Made by a program: the position numbers and the translations under genes. The notes beneath the pieces are model-generated. The model saw only the letters and a program-made list of their open reading frames with translations. It did no database searches and was not told the DNA's origin. A stretch of 64,000 nucleotides of DNA from Arthrobacter nitrophenolicus (GTDB lineage: Bacteria > Actinomycetota > Actinomycetes > Actinomycetales > Micrococcaceae): the NCBI RefSeq assembly GCF_000332815.1, contig NZ_AOFD01000012.1, forward strand, positions 26,309-90,308. Direction: 5' to 3'. How positions within the stretch are numbered: the stretch's first letter is position 1; the number at the start of each line of letters is the position of its first letter. This document shows positions 26,452 to 36,054 of this stretch, in pieces.

Positions 26452-27894
26452 ATGCTTAAGCAAGGCTCTGCCCTGGACCGGTATTTCAAGATCACCGAGC
26501 GCGGCTCCAACCTCTCCCGCGAAATCCGCGGCGGCTTCGCCACCTTCTTCGCCATGAGCTACATCGTGGTGCTGAACCCGCTGATCCTCTCAGGCCCCGA
26601 TTCCACCGGCACCACGCTCGGGTTCACCGCGGTTGCAGCGGTGACGGCGTTCGTTGCTGGCATCCTGACCATCCTGATGGGCGCCTGGGCAAAGCATCCC
26701 TTCGCGCTTGCCACCGGCCTGGGCGTCAACGCCTTCGTTGCCGTCACCGTGGCCACCAACCCCGGGCTGACGTGGCCGGACATGATGGGACTGGTGGTCC
26801 TGTCCGGCGTGACCATGCTGATCCTGGTCCTCACGGGATTCCGGACCGCCGTCTTCAAGGCCGTGCCGGACGGACTCAAGACCGCGATCGTGGTGGGGAT
26901 CGGGCTGTTCATCGCCCTGATCGGGCTCGTGAATGCAGGCTTTGTCCGGCGCATCCCGGACGTGGCCGGCACCACGGTCCCGGTGGGCCTCGGCTTTGAC
27001 GGCAAGCTCCTGGGCTGGCCGACGGCGGTGTTCGTCTTCGGCCTGGTCCTCACCATCGCGCTGGTGGTCCGCAAGGTCAAAGGCGCCATCCTGATCGGCA
27101 TCATCACTTCCACGGTCATCTCCGTCATCCTGGAACTGACGCTGCGCATCGGCCCCAGCGTGGTCCCGGGCAAGGAGTACAACCCGCAGGGCTGGTCGCT
27201 GGTGGCCCCCACGTTTTCGGAGTGGGCCGCACCGGACCTTTCCCTGATCGGCAAGGCAAACCCATTCGGCGCATTCGACCGCCTCGGATTCGTGGCGGCC
27301 ACGCTACTGGCGTTCGTCATCCTGCTCAGCATCTTCTTCGATGCGATGGGCACCATGGTGGGACTGGCCAATGAAGCAGGCACGGTGGACGAGCACGGCA
27401 ACATTCCGAACGTGGACCGCGTGCTCCAGGTGGACGCGCTGGGTGCCATTGTTGGCGGCGGCGCGTCCGTGTCCTCCAACCAGATCTACGTCGAGGCGGG
27501 CGCCGGCATCGGCGAGGGCGCCCGGACCGGTATCGCCTCGATCGTCACGGGCCTGCTGTTCCTCGTTGCCATGTTCTTCACCCCGCTCATCAACCTGGTC
27601 CCGTTCGAGGCCGTGGCACCGGCGCTGGTGGTGGTGGGCTTCATGATGGTGTCCCAGGTGGGCAAGATCGACTGGCAGGACTGGGGCATCGCCATCCCCG
27701 CTTTCCTGACCTTCACCCTGATGCCCTTCACCTACTCCATCGCCAACGGCCTGGGTGCCGGCTTCATCGCCTACGTGCTCATCCGCACCGTCCAGGGCCG
27801 GGTCAAGGACATCCACCCGCTGATGTGGGCCGTGGCCGGCGCGTTCCTGCTGTTCTTCGCCGTCGGCCCCATTGAGGCGGCCCTGGGAATGTAG
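26452..27894 (+). CDS. NCS2-family purine permease (AzgA type)
   Basis: A 480-residue membrane transporter with about 12-14 helices. The opening KITERGSNLSREIRGGFATF is typical of the AzgA-like branch of nucleobase:cation symporters, which take up guanine, hypoxanthine or adenine. Conserved regions include FALATGLGVNAFVA, GLKTAIVVGIGLFIALIGL, MGTMVGLANEAGTVDEHGNI and VEAGAGIGEGARTGIASIV, corresponding to the substrate-site helices. The start ATG at 26452 follows GGAGGA. The neighbouring antiporter is convergent, ending 3 bp away. Confidence 0.93.
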   Translation: MLKQGSALDRYFKITERGSNLSREIRGGFATFFAMSYIVVLNPLILSGPDSTGTTLGFTAVAAVTAFVAGILTILMGAWAKHPFALATGLGVNAFVAVTVATNPGLTWPDMMGLVVLSGVTMLILVLTGFRTAVFKAVPDGLKTAIVVGIGLFIALIGLVNAGFVRRIPDVAGTTVPVGLGFDGKLLGWPTAVFVFGLVLTIALVVRKVKGAILIGIITSTVISVILELTLRIGPSVVPGKEYNPQGWSLVAPTFSEWAAPDLSLIGKANPFGAFDRLGFVAATLLAFVILLSIFFDAMGTMVGLANEAGTVDEHGNIPNVDRVLQVDALGAIVGGGASVSSNQIYVEAGAGIGEGARTGIASIVTGLLFLVAMFFTPLINLVPFEAVAPALVVVGFMMVSQVGKIDWQDWGIAIPAFLTFTLMPFTYSIANGLGAGFIAYVLIRTVQGRVKDIHPLMWAVAGAFLLFFAVGPIEAALGM

Positions 27895-27896
27895 CC

Positions 27897-29200
27897 CTAC
27901 ACGGGCGTGTTCGGGGCCAGGCCCTCGTCCCCGGACACCGCCCGGGCTTTCTTTTCCCGCAGCCGGTCCAGCCGGTTCATGAGCGGCGAGGTGGTGGCGC
28001 CGTGGATGACAATGGACATGGCGACAACCAGCCCCACGAAGCCCCAGAGCCACTCCGCCTGGTCCGGGAACTCGCCCTTGCCCAGCGCGTAGGAGAGGTA
28101 ATAGAGGGAGCCGATCCCGCGGATGCCGAAGAAGGACAGGGCAATCCTTTCCCGCGGACCGGTCTTCCCGCCCAGCAGTCCCAGCCAACCTGCCAGCGGG
28201 CGGACCAGCAGCAGGAACACCAGCGCCACCAGCACCTCTGCCAGCCCCATTCCGGCCAGCAGGCCCCGGGCGATGGCACCACCGAGCAGGACCAGGATGA
28301 CCACCGTCAGGAGCCGTTCCAGCTGTTCCACGTAGGAGTGCAGCACGCGGTGGTAGCCGTGCGTGTGCTCTGCGGCCCTGATGGTGACGGCGCAGACGAA
28401 CACAGCGATGAACCCGTAGCCCTCCACCATCTCGGTCAGCCCGTAGGCCAGGAAGGTCGCGGCCAAGGCGACAAACCCTTCTGAGTGGTTGGAGAGCCGC
28501 AGGCTTTCCTTCCGCGCCGAAAAGAAGAGCCGTGCCAGCAGCTTTCCGGTGAGGAAACCCAGGAGCAGGCCGATGGCAAGCCGCCACAGCACGTCCACCC
28601 CGAACCACTCCGGGAACCAGCCGGCCGGGTCCGGGCCGGCGATGCTGATGGCGATGGCCAGGTACACGAAGGGGAAGGCCAGGCCGTCGTTGAGTCCGGC
28701 TTCGGAGGTGAGGCCGAACCGGACCTCGTCCTCCTGGTTGGCATCGTCGTCGTTATCCGCGGGTTCACCCACCTGGACCTCCGAGGCAAGGACAGGATCC
28801 GTGGGTGCAAGGCTCGAGGCCACCAGCAGGGCGGCACCCAGGCCCAGTCCCAGGAATCCCATTCCGAGCACTGTCAGGAGCACGATGCACAGCGGCATGG
28901 CGACTCCCAGCAGCCGCCAGGTGGTGGACCAGCCGCTCCGGCTAACCGGCCGGTCCAGCGCCAGGCCGGCACCCATCAGCGAGACGATCACGCAGATCTC
29001 GGAAAGGTGCAGGGCAAAGTCGCCGTGGGCGAGGGGGTCCGGGTTGGGCAGGGTGGGAATCAGGCAAAGGCTGCCATCCCCGCCCCAAGGAAGACCATGG
29101 GCATCGAAAACGGCATGTTCCGCAGCAGTTTGGGCAACACCGCGGCGATAAACACCGCCAGTCCTGCCGCGGCAAACAGGATATTGGGGGCTTCAAACAC
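27897..29200 (-). CDS. CPA1-type Na+(K+)/H+ antiporter (frameshift in sequence)
   Basis: About 434 residues when corrected, with roughly 12 helices. I chose the GTG at 29200, preceded by GGAG. The first helices (ILFAAAGLAVFIAAVLPKLL, MVFLGAGMAAFA) are in one frame. At the GG of 29063-29064 one base is missing, and adding it continues with LIPTLPNPDPLAHGDFALHLSEI. The core carries SSLAPTDPVLASEVQVG and LTSEAGLNDGLAFPFVYLA, the paired Asp motifs of CPA exchangers. An acidic loop lies between them. It should exchange Na+ or K+ for protons. It faces the hutG gene, with the operator-like site between them. Confidence 0.9.
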
Positions 29201-29375
29201 GTGCTGTTCTCCGGCCTGTTCGTTGCGCCGGTCCGGCGCAAGCAGCGTGGTGCGGTCCCGGGAGGGATTGCTCCACCATAGCCTCTGCCGGCTCCCGGTG
29301 CAGCCGGGCGTTTTGTCCACATAAAGAGACCTCCAGCCGGGCGAAGTCGCCGTATGTGGACGAAAACTACACGGG

Positions 29376-29393
29376 GTTCTTGCATTCCAGACA
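29376..29393. promoter_or_regulatory. Putative IclR operator upstream of hutG
   Basis: The right half CATTCCAGACA is identical to the site upstream of hutU, and 10 of its 11 bases match the site upstream of iclR. The left half GTTCTTG keeps only 4 of 7 bases of the TGTCTGG half-site, so this is the weakest of the three. It lies 54 bp upstream of the hutG ATG. Confidence 0.55.
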
Positions 29394-29446
29394 CCTCCGC
29401 GGCGGCGCTGCTGGTTTTCGCGGCCGGCATGCGGTGAGCTGGAGGC

Positions 29447-30400
29447 ATGGCCTCCATGACCCCTTCCGTCGATGTCCCGCCCGCGCCCTGGACGGGAAGG
29501 TTCGACGGCGATGCGCCGGAGCACCGCCGCTGGTGGCAGGCGGTGGTGCCTTCCACCGGCGCCGCAACGTCCGGTTCCGCCGCCAAGCCTGCCGCGCTGA
29601 TTGGTTTTGCCAGCGATGAAGGAGTGCGCCGCAACAAGGGCCGGACCGGCGCCGCCGCGGCACCGGCCGCAATCCGCAAAGCCCTGGGCCCCCTGGCCTT
29701 CCACCTGGACCGTTCCGTGACGGACGCAGGCGACGTGGCCGTTTCCGAGGGGGCGCTCGAAGACGCCCAGGCGCGGCTCGGGAGCGTGGTCTCGGAACTG
29801 CTCGACGCCGGGCACCTCACGGCGGTACTCGGCGGCGGCCACGAGACCGCTTATGCCAGCTATCTGGGAGTGAGCGGATCGCAGGCACTCCAGCAGGGTG
29901 CACGCCTGGGTGTGCTGAACCTGGACGCGCACTTCGACCTCCGGGACGAGCCGGTTCCCAGCTCCGGGACCCCGTTCCTCCAGATGGCCCGCGCCGAAGC
30001 TGCCGCGGGGCGCCGGTTCCGGTACGCCGTCGCCGGCGTCTCGGAGGCCAACAACACCCGGGCCCTGTTCGACACCGCCGGGCACCTCGGCGTGCAGTAC
30101 CTGCTGGACGAGGACTGCGAAACGGACCGGGTCCGGGAGTTTGTGGCGTCCTTCCTGGCCGACATAGACGTCCTCTACCTGACCATCGACCTGGACGTGC
30201 TTCCCGCCGCCGTTGCGCCCGGCGTCAGCGCCCCCGCCGCGTTCGGCGTGCCCCTGCCGGTCGTCAGCGCCGTGTGCCGGCAGGTGGCCGCCAGCGGCAA
30301 ACTCCTGCACCTGGACATCGCCGAGCTGAACCCTGCCTTCGACGTGGACGGGCGGACGGCAAGGGTTGCCGCACGGCTTCTGGACACCCTGCTGCGCTGA
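29447..30400 (+). CDS. hutG: Formimidoylglutamase (arginase family)
   Basis: A 317-residue ureohydrolase that converts N-formimino-L-glutamate to glutamate and formamide, the last step of one branch of histidine breakdown. The Mn-binding motifs of the arginase family are present: LGGGHETAYASY (about residues 126-137), LNLDAHFDLRD (about 157-167) and LTIDLDVLPAAVAPGVSAP. Its N-terminus PWTGRFDGDAPEHRRWWQAV is typical of HutG rather than arginase. The other hut genes lie 10 kb away at 39.9-44.3 kb. A matching operator-like site upstream suggests shared control. No hutI was seen in the window. Confidence 0.88.
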   Translation: MASMTPSVDVPPAPWTGRFDGDAPEHRRWWQAVVPSTGAATSGSAAKPAALIGFASDEGVRRNKGRTGAAAAPAAIRKALGPLAFHLDRSVTDAGDVAVSEGALEDAQARLGSVVSELLDAGHLTAVLGGGHETAYASYLGVSGSQALQQGARLGVLNLDAHFDLRDEPVPSSGTPFLQMARAEAAAGRRFRYAVAGVSEANNTRALFDTAGHLGVQYLLDEDCETDRVREFVASFLADIDVLYLTIDLDVLPAAVAPGVSAPAAFGVPLPVVSAVCRQVAASGKLLHLDIAELNPAFDVDGRTARVAARLLDTLLR

Positions 30401-30489
30401 CGCTGCACGCTCCGCCAGCGCCGGAATCGCCAAAGTGATAAGCATGCTGTCTATTAGGGAGGTGGATCTTCAGCTGGAAGGAGTTGCGC

Positions 30490-30978
30490 ATGCGGCGTTG
30501 CAAAGTACTTTTCCTGCTGCTGGCCGCGCTGCTGGCCCTGGCCGGCTGCGGCACCAGCTATCCGGCAGACCCGGAAGGGACGCTGGACCGGGTACGCGGC
30601 GGAACGCTCCGCGTGGGCGCCAGCCCCAACCGCGACTGGGTCCGGCTTCCGTCCGGCAGCGGCGGCGCGGCCAGGGTCGAGGGCAAGGAGGCCGAGCTGG
30701 TCCAGCAGTTCGCTGAGCGGCTGGGGGCGGACATCGAGTGGGTCACGGGCACCGAACAGGTCCTGGCCGATGAGCTCAAGCACGGCGGGCTGGATCTGGT
30801 GATCGGCGGCCTGGACGACAAGACACCGTGGTCCACCCATGCCGGACTGACCCGGCCATACACGGAGTCCCGCGACAGCCGCGGCTCCCTGCACAGGCAC
30901 GTCATGCTGGTCCCGCTGGGCGAGAACGCCTTCCTCCTTGAGCTGGACCGGTTCCTGTTGGAAAGCGGGCAGGCATGA
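30490..30978 (+). CDS. Half-size extracellular solute-binding lipoprotein
   Basis: A 162-residue lipoprotein. The ATG at 30490 is 7 nt after AAGGAG, so I prefer it to the TTG at 30484. A signal peptide ends with ALLALAGC (Cys about 20). The mature part has lobe-1 features of family 3 amino-acid-type binding proteins: GGTLRVGASPNRDWVRL, GKEAELVQQFAERLGADIEW and LKHGGLDLVIGGL. It then jumps to the C-terminal closing segment MLVPLGENAFLLELDRFL, omitting most of lobe 2. It overlaps the CDF gene by 4 bp. It cannot be a normal binding protein; it may bind a ligand for, or regulate, the transporter. Confidence 0.74.
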   Translation: MRRCKVLFLLLAALLALAGCGTSYPADPEGTLDRVRGGTLRVGASPNRDWVRLPSGSGGAARVEGKEAELVQQFAERLGADIEWVTGTEQVLADELKHGGLDLVIGGLDDKTPWSTHAGLTRPYTESRDSRGSLHRHVMLVPLGENAFLLELDRFLLESGQA

Positions 30979-31985
30979 TCCGGACCAACAGCACCCAAAC
31001 CGTCCGGTTCGGCCATACCGAGCTGCCGCCCGAACAGCAGGAAGCCCTGCGCAAAGCGCGCAAGTATGAGTGGATCACCATCGCCTTCCTGGCAGCCTCC
31101 ACCGCGCTGGTCTACGCGGTGCTCGGCAACTCCCAGGCCATGAAGGCCGCCTGGGTGGAGGATCTCCTGTCCTTCCTGCCGCCGCTGTCCTTCCTGCTCG
31201 CGGCCAGGGTCATCCGCAAGCGGCCCAGCGAGGACCATCCCTACGGCTACCACCGCGCGGTGGGCATCGCCCACGTGGTCGCAGCGGTGGCCCTCACCGT
31301 CATGGGCGCCTACCTGATCGTGGATTCGGCCATCGGCCTGCTCAGCGCCGAGCATCCCACCATCGGCGGCTTTAATTTCTTCGGCCAGACCATCTGGCTG
31401 GGCTGGCTGATGATCACGGCCATGGTGCTCACGGCCGGGCCGCCCATCTGGCTGGGCCGCGTGAAGATGAAGCTCGCGGAGAAGCTGCACGACAAGGTGC
31501 TGTACGCCGACGCGGACATGAACAAGGCCGACTGGATGACGGCCGCGGCCGCCGCGGTGGGCGTGGCCGGGATCGGGCTGGGCTGGTGGTGGGCAGACTA
31601 CGCCGCGGCCATCCTCATTTCCGGCAGCATCCTTCATGACGGCATTCGGAACACCCGCGGAGCGGTCTCGGCGCTGATGGACAAAAGGGCCATGACGTAC
31701 GACGACGACGCCCCGCACCCGTTGGCCCGACGGCTGGACGCCTACCTCCGCGGACTGCCCTGGACGCGGGAGGCCCGGTCCCGCATCCGGGACGAGGGGC
31801 ACGTGTTCCACGTGGAATCGTTCGTGGTGCCCGCCGCCGGCAGCATGCCCAGCCTGGAGCAGCTGGAGCAGGCCCGCGAGGCCTGCATAGCGATGGACTG
31901 GAAGGTGCAGGACATGGTGATCGTCCCGGTGGCTGAACTGCCTTCCGAGTTCCTGCCCGGCCCGACGACGGGCGGTGAGCGCTAG
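30975..31985 (+). CDS. Cation diffusion facilitator family transporter
   Basis: A 336-residue membrane transporter with about six helices (VYAVLGNSQAMKAAWVEDLL begins the TM2 metal site). After an acidic N-terminus it carries FLPPLSFLLAARVIRKRPSE and HPYGYHRAVGIAHVVAA, as in the FieF/CDF fold. The TM5 counterpart site is KVLYADADMNKADWMTAAAA. A C-terminal domain of about 85 residues follows (RSRIRDEGHVFHVESFVVPA). It differs from the CzcD-type exporter at 16678-17597: there is no His-rich tail, and it is coupled by a 4-bp overlap to a half-size binding lipoprotein. Metal specificity is unknown. Confidence 0.87.
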   Translation: MIRTNSTQTVRFGHTELPPEQQEALRKARKYEWITIAFLAASTALVYAVLGNSQAMKAAWVEDLLSFLPPLSFLLAARVIRKRPSEDHPYGYHRAVGIAHVVAAVALTVMGAYLIVDSAIGLLSAEHPTIGGFNFFGQTIWLGWLMITAMVLTAGPPIWLGRVKMKLAEKLHDKVLYADADMNKADWMTAAAAAVGVAGIGLGWWWADYAAAILISGSILHDGIRNTRGAVSALMDKRAMTYDDDAPHPLARRLDAYLRGLPWTREARSRIRDEGHVFHVESFVVPAAGSMPSLEQLEQAREACIAMDWKVQDMVIVPVAELPSEFLPGPTTGGER

Positions 31986-32008
31986 GGGTTTTCAGCCCGC
32001 CGGAGCCC

Positions 32009-32674
32009 TCAGGCCTTCAGCAGGTACCTGCGCTCCGGCCGGCCCACCCCGTACTTCAGCCGCACCTCGAGCAGGCCCTCATCGTTCAGATACTCCAGGT
32101 AGCGGCGGGCGCTGACCCGGGACGTGCCCAGCTGTTCGGCAACCTCGGCAGCCGACAGGTCGCCGTCGGCCTCCTTCAGCGCGTCCTCCACCAGCTTCAG
32201 GGTCTCCACGCTGCAGCCCTTGGGCAGCGGCCGTTCGCTCCTGTCCAGCCCGAACACCCGGTTGACGTCCGACTGCTCGGCGATGTCCTTGGCCGAGTCG
32301 AGGGCCTGGTACGCGCTCCGGTAGTGCTCCAGCCGTTCCTGCAGGTCCTTCTGGGAGAAGGGCTTAATGAGGTAGTGCACGATGCCGCCGCGCAGCGCCT
32401 TCCGCACCGTTTCCACTTCGCGGGCGGCACTGATCACCAGCACGTCAAGCTCCGGGGCCACCTCACGCAGCCGGTGCATGAGGTCCAGGCCGTTGATGTC
32501 CGGAAGGTGGATGTCCAGCAGCACCAGGTCCGGCTGCAGGCGTTCGGTTTCGACGACGGCCTGGGCGCCGGTATGCGCCGCTCCCACCACCGTGAAGCCG
32601 GGGGTCCGCTGGATGAAACCGGCGTGGACCTTGGCCACCATGAAGTCGTCATCGACGATCAGGACCTTAATCAT
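32009..32674 (-). CDS. CitB/DcuR-type response regulator
   Basis: A 221-residue regulator. The receiver domain (about 1-122) has the acidic pocket VDDD (residues 7-10), phospho-acceptor Asp about 54 in LVLLDIHLP and the conserved Lys in YLIKPFSQKD. The C-terminal winged HTH (LSAAEVAEQLGTSRVSARRYLEYL) is the CitB type. I chose ATG 32674, which overlaps the sensor gene end, over an upstream in-frame ATG. It receives phosphate from the adjacent sensor kinase and probably activates the divergent tctCBA operon in response to a di- or tricarboxylate. Confidence 0.92.
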   Translation of the reverse strand: MIKVLIVDDDFMVAKVHAGFIQRTPGFTVVGAAHTGAQAVVETERLQPDLVLLDIHLPDINGLDLMHRLREVAPELDVLVISAAREVETVRKALRGGIVHYLIKPFSQKDLQERLEHYRSAYQALDSAKDIAEQSDVNRVFGLDRSERPLPKGCSVETLKLVEDALKEADGDLSAAEVAEQLGTSRVSARRYLEYLNDEGLLEVRLKYGVGRPERRYLLKA

Positions 32675-34262
32675 GATGTACACCTCGCGTAAAGCGGGCG
32701 GTGAAAACCGCCCCGTTGTCATTGTCCACCGTCAGGTCGCCGCCGGACCGGCGGCAGACCACGCGGGACAGGGCCAGGCCGAACCCGCGGCCGCCTTCCC
32801 GGACGGAGGCCTTGGTGGTGAAGCCCTGCCGGAAGATGTCCTCCACTGCTTCCGGCGGAACGCCGGGCCCATTGTCCCGCACGGTCAGGGTGACCTGGTC
32901 CCCGCCGTCCTTCACCAGCACCCGGACTGTCGCCTGCCCAACCCCGGAGACGGCGTCGAACGCGTTGTCCACGAGGTTTCCCGCCACCGTGGCGAGGTCG
33001 CGCGAGAGCTCATCGCTGACGGGAGCCAGGGCGGAGGCGGGGTCCAGCTGGAGCGTGACATTGCGTTCCGCGGCCAGGCTGGACTTGGCAATCAGCAGCG
33101 CGGCCAGGGCCGGGTCCTGGATCCTGGCGGTGACTTCGTCGTTGAGCCGGGTCCTGTCCACGGTGGCGCCGTTGACGAACTGCACCACGGAATCGTAGTC
33201 GCCGATCTGGATCAGCCCGGAGATGACGTGCAGCTGGTTGGCGAACTCGTGCGCCTGGGCGCGCAGCGTGTCGGTGGCGGTCCGGGTGGCGCCGAGCTCC
33301 CGTTCCAGCGAGGACAGCTCGGTCCGGTCACGCAGCGTGGTGACGGATCCAATCTCGCGGCCGCGGGAACGGATGGGCACCCGGTTCAGCACCACCAGGC
33401 GCTCCCCCACCAGCACCAGCTGGTCCGGGTCCGGCTGGTCCCGGGTGAGCACCACTTTCAGCGCCGGATCCACCGGGAGCGAATTCAGCCTCTTTCCGAC
33501 GCAGTCCTCCGGCAGGCCCAGCAGCTCCCGCGCGCTGTCATTGGCCACGGTGATGCGTTCGTTCGGGTCAAGGGCAACCACGCCTTCCTTGAGCCCGTGC
33601 AGCATGGCCTCGCGGTTTTCCACCAGCCCGGTGATCTCGCTCGGCTCCATGCCCAGGGTCTGCCGCTTGACGCGCCGGGACAGCAGGAAGGATCCCGCAA
33701 CGCCCAGGACGCTGGCCACGCCCACATAGGTGACCAGGTTGGGAATGGCGTCACCCAGCCGCTCCAACGTGGTGGGGTAGTCCCTGCTGATGGAGGCGAT
33801 CCCGATCATTTTCCCGGTGTCGTCCAGCACCGGGACGTGGGCGGAAAGGACGGCGCTGCCGCTGCCGGCCACCACGCCGGTCCAGGCCCGGCCCTCCAGG
33901 ACCCGGCTGGCCCCCAGTTCCAGGGGCTGTCCGAGCAGGCCGGGGTCCGAGGACGCCACCACCGTCCGGTCCATCTTCGCCAGTGCCACGTGCGAGGAGC
34001 CGGAAACAGTGCGGACGGATTCTGCCACGGCGGGCAGGGCAGCTCCGGCCCTGGGTTCGGCGGTGGGCAGGAGCTCGCGGACGGCCGGATTGCTGCCGAG
34101 CGCCTCTGCGGCGGAGAGGGCGCGGCGGCCCTCGACCCGCTCAAATGTGGCGGCGGACTGGGCCAGGGAAATGGCCACCACGGCCACCAGGACTGCCAGG
34201 ACAATCAGCAACTGCAAAAGGAGGTACTGCCCCGCGAGGGACATCCCTCTTCGTCGAGTCAC
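32667..34262 (-). CDS. CitA/DcuS-type sensor histidine kinase
   Basis: A 531-residue membrane sensor. Helix 1 is at about 12-34, followed by an extracytoplasmic PAS-like sensor (about 35-175) and helix 2 at about 176-196 (LVTYVGVASVLGVAGSFLL). A cytoplasmic PAS (GLKEGVVALDPNERITVAND) leads to the dimerisation helix with phospho-acceptor His about 338 in RAQAHEFANQLHVISG. The ATPase has N-box NLVDNAFDAV, G1 DNGPGV and G2 GGRGFGLAL. This CitA/DcuS arrangement senses carboxylates such as citrate outside the cell. It overlaps its response regulator and is divergent from tctC. Confidence 0.93.
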   Translation of the reverse strand: MTRRRGMSLAGQYLLLQLLIVLAVLVAVVAISLAQSAATFERVEGRRALSAAEALGSNPAVRELLPTAEPRAGAALPAVAESVRTVSGSSHVALAKMDRTVVASSDPGLLGQPLELGASRVLEGRAWTGVVAGSGSAVLSAHVPVLDDTGKMIGIASISRDYPTTLERLGDAIPNLVTYVGVASVLGVAGSFLLSRRVKRQTLGMEPSEITGLVENREAMLHGLKEGVVALDPNERITVANDSARELLGLPEDCVGKRLNSLPVDPALKVVLTRDQPDPDQLVLVGERLVVLNRVPIRSRGREIGSVTTLRDRTELSSLERELGATRTATDTLRAQAHEFANQLHVISGLIQIGDYDSVVQFVNGATVDRTRLNDEVTARIQDPALAALLIAKSSLAAERNVTLQLDPASALAPVSDELSRDLATVAGNLVDNAFDAVSGVGQATVRVLVKDGGDQVTLTVRDNGPGVPPEAVEDIFRQGFTTKASVREGGRGFGLALSRVVCRRSGGDLTVDNDNGAVFTARFTRGVHHD

Positions 34263-34543
34263 TGTGGTTGCTTCCCTTTGATTCCCATGCCGGCCTGGTC
34301 CCTGCCGTAATTACCGGGAACTATACCGGGCCGACCACCTCAGACGCTTTCTCACCTCCCGCCGCCTAAACCCCGTCGCCCTCCCGGCGTCTGGCTACAC
34401 CACCGGCAGCGCTGCCTGCCTGACACGTGAACTTAATGAACTCAACTTTCTCTGCGTACACAAGAGTGACCGGCATCACGGCGGCACCTAGCATCGAATC
34501 ACCAGTCAGTCTTGCTGATCGTTTTTCAGAGAAGAGGAACACC
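34263..34543. promoter_or_regulatory. Divergent promoter region, sensor kinase / tctC
   Basis: A 281-bp gap between the divergent two-component system and the tctCBA operon. Around 34432-34465 it is comparatively AT-rich (AACTTAATGAACTCAACTTT) and is a likely CitB-type response-regulator target. I cannot define a clear operator. The tctC ATG at 34544 is preceded by AGAAGAGGAA. Confidence 0.4.
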
Positions 34544-35554
34544 ATGCGCCAGATCCGCGCATTGCGAATCGCCGCCGTCGCTGCCGGCATCGCCCTGATG
34601 GCCACCGGCTGCGGTGCCACGGGCAAGAGCTCCAACGGTTCGGAAACCTCCGGCGCCGCCGCCGGCCCCATCACCGGCCTCCAGATCATGGTCCCCAACA
34701 CCCCGGGCGGCGGGTACGACACCACTGCCCGTGCAGCCGCGAAGGTCCTCGAGGACGAGAAGATCACCAGCAACACCGAAGTCTTCAACCTCGCCGGTGC
34801 CGGCGGCACCGTGGGCCTGGCCCGCGTGGTCAACGAAAAGGGCAACGGCGATCTTGCCATGCTCATGGGCCTTGGCGTGGTTGGTGCCAGCTACACCAAC
34901 AAGTCCGAGTCGAAGCTGACGGAGACCACCCCGCTGGCCCGCCTGATCGAAGAGCCCGGCGCCATCATGGTCAGCAAGGACTCCCCGTACAAGACCATCG
35001 ACGACCTCGTGGCAGCCTGGAAGGCGGACCCCGCTTCCATCTCCGTGGGCGGCGGCTCCTCCCCCGGCGGCCCGGACCACCTGCTTCCCATGCAGCTGGC
35101 CGGCGCGGTGGGCATTGACGCCACCAAGGTCAACTTTGTCTCCTACGACGGCGGCGGCGACCTGCTGCCCGCGATCCTCGGCAACAAGCTGGGCTTCGCT
35201 GCCTCCGGCGCCGGCGAGTTCCTCCAGCAGATCCAGTCCGGCGAAGTCCGGGTGCTGGCCACCAGCGGCGAAGAGCGGCTCGAAGGCGTGGATGCACCCA
35301 CGCTGAAGGAATCCAACATCGACCTGGTGTTCACCAACTGGCGCGGCGTCGTGGCCCCTCCCGGCATCAGCGACGAGGACAAGGCATCCCTGATCGCCGC
35401 CCTCGAGAAGATGCACGAGAGCGAAGGCTGGAAGGAAGCCCTGAAGACGCACAGCTGGACCGATGCGTTCATCACCGGCGATGAGTTCGAGACCTTCCTT
35501 ACCGAGCAGGACAAGCGGGTGGCGGACGTCCTGACGAAACTGGGCCTGGCGTGA
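34544..35554 (+). CDS. tctC: Tripartite tricarboxylate transporter binding protein
   Basis: A 336-residue lipoprotein. The signal peptide ends in ALMATGC (Cys about 24), followed by a Ser/Gly linker. The mature protein is the TctC fold: LQIMVPNTPGGGYDTTARAA near the N-terminus, FNLAGAGGTVGLARV, SVGGGSSPGGPDHLLPMQL and FTNWRGVVAPPGIS. It captures citrate or a related carboxylate outside the membrane and delivers it to TctA/TctB. The ATG at 34544 is preferred over an earlier in-frame ATG because it gives a proper signal peptide. It is first in the tctC-tctB-tctA-usp operon. Confidence 0.95.
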   Translation: MRQIRALRIAAVAAGIALMATGCGATGKSSNGSETSGAAAGPITGLQIMVPNTPGGGYDTTARAAAKVLEDEKITSNTEVFNLAGAGGTVGLARVVNEKGNGDLAMLMGLGVVGASYTNKSESKLTETTPLARLIEEPGAIMVSKDSPYKTIDDLVAAWKADPASISVGGGSSPGGPDHLLPMQLAGAVGIDATKVNFVSYDGGGDLLPAILGNKLGFAASGAGEFLQQIQSGEVRVLATSGEERLEGVDAPTLKESNIDLVFTNWRGVVAPPGISDEDKASLIAALEKMHESEGWKEALKTHSWTDAFITGDEFETFLTEQDKRVADVLTKLGLA

Positions 35555-36054
35555 GCTCCTTGCCAACCGGCCTGAAAGGCCGCGCCGAGCTGGGGGTCGC
35601 CCTCCTGCTCGGCGCGGCCGGCGTCCTGGTCTTCCTTGACGCCAGCCGCCTGTCCGTCCCCTATTCCCAGTCGGATCCGGTAGGGCCCAAGACCGTCCCG
35701 TTCATCGTGGCCGGGCTGCTGGTAGTGTGCGCCATCCTGCTGGCGGTCAACGTCATGCGCGGCGGCAAGGGTGAAGCCGAAGGCGGCGAGGACATTGAAC
35801 TTGGCCACCCCGCCGACTGGAAAACCGTCCTGCCCTTGGCCGGCGCGTTCGTCCTCAACATCCTGCTCATCGACTGGGCCGGCTGGGTCATCTCCGGGAC
35901 TGTCCTGTTCTGGGGCAGCGTCCTGGCACTGGGCAGCCGCCACTACATCCGGGACGGGCTCCTCTCCGTGGCCCTCTCGCTGCTGACCTTCTACGGCTTC
36001 TACCTCGGCCTCGGCATCGCGCTCCCGGCCGGACTCCTGGAAGGAATCCTCTGA
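35551..36054 (+). CDS. tctB: Tripartite tricarboxylate transporter, small membrane subunit
   Basis: A 167-residue protein with four transmembrane helices: about 12-29 ([17 protein letters not shown]), 48-68 ([18 protein letters not shown]), 92-130 and 140-160. It is the small integral subunit (TctB) that associates with TctA. It starts at a GTG overlapping the tctC stop. A loop between helices 2 and 3 is unusually acidic ([12 protein letters not shown]). Sequence conservation in TctB is low, so the call rests on topology and its place between tctC and tctA. Confidence 0.88.
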   Translation: MSSLPTGLKGRAELGVALLLGAAGVLVFLDASRLSVPYSQSDPVGPKTVPFIVAGLLVVCAILLAVNVMRGGKGEAEGGEDIELGHPADWKTVLPLAGAFVLNILLIDWAGWVISGTVLFWGSVLALGSRHYIRDGLLSVALSLLTFYGFYLGLGIALPAGLLEGIL

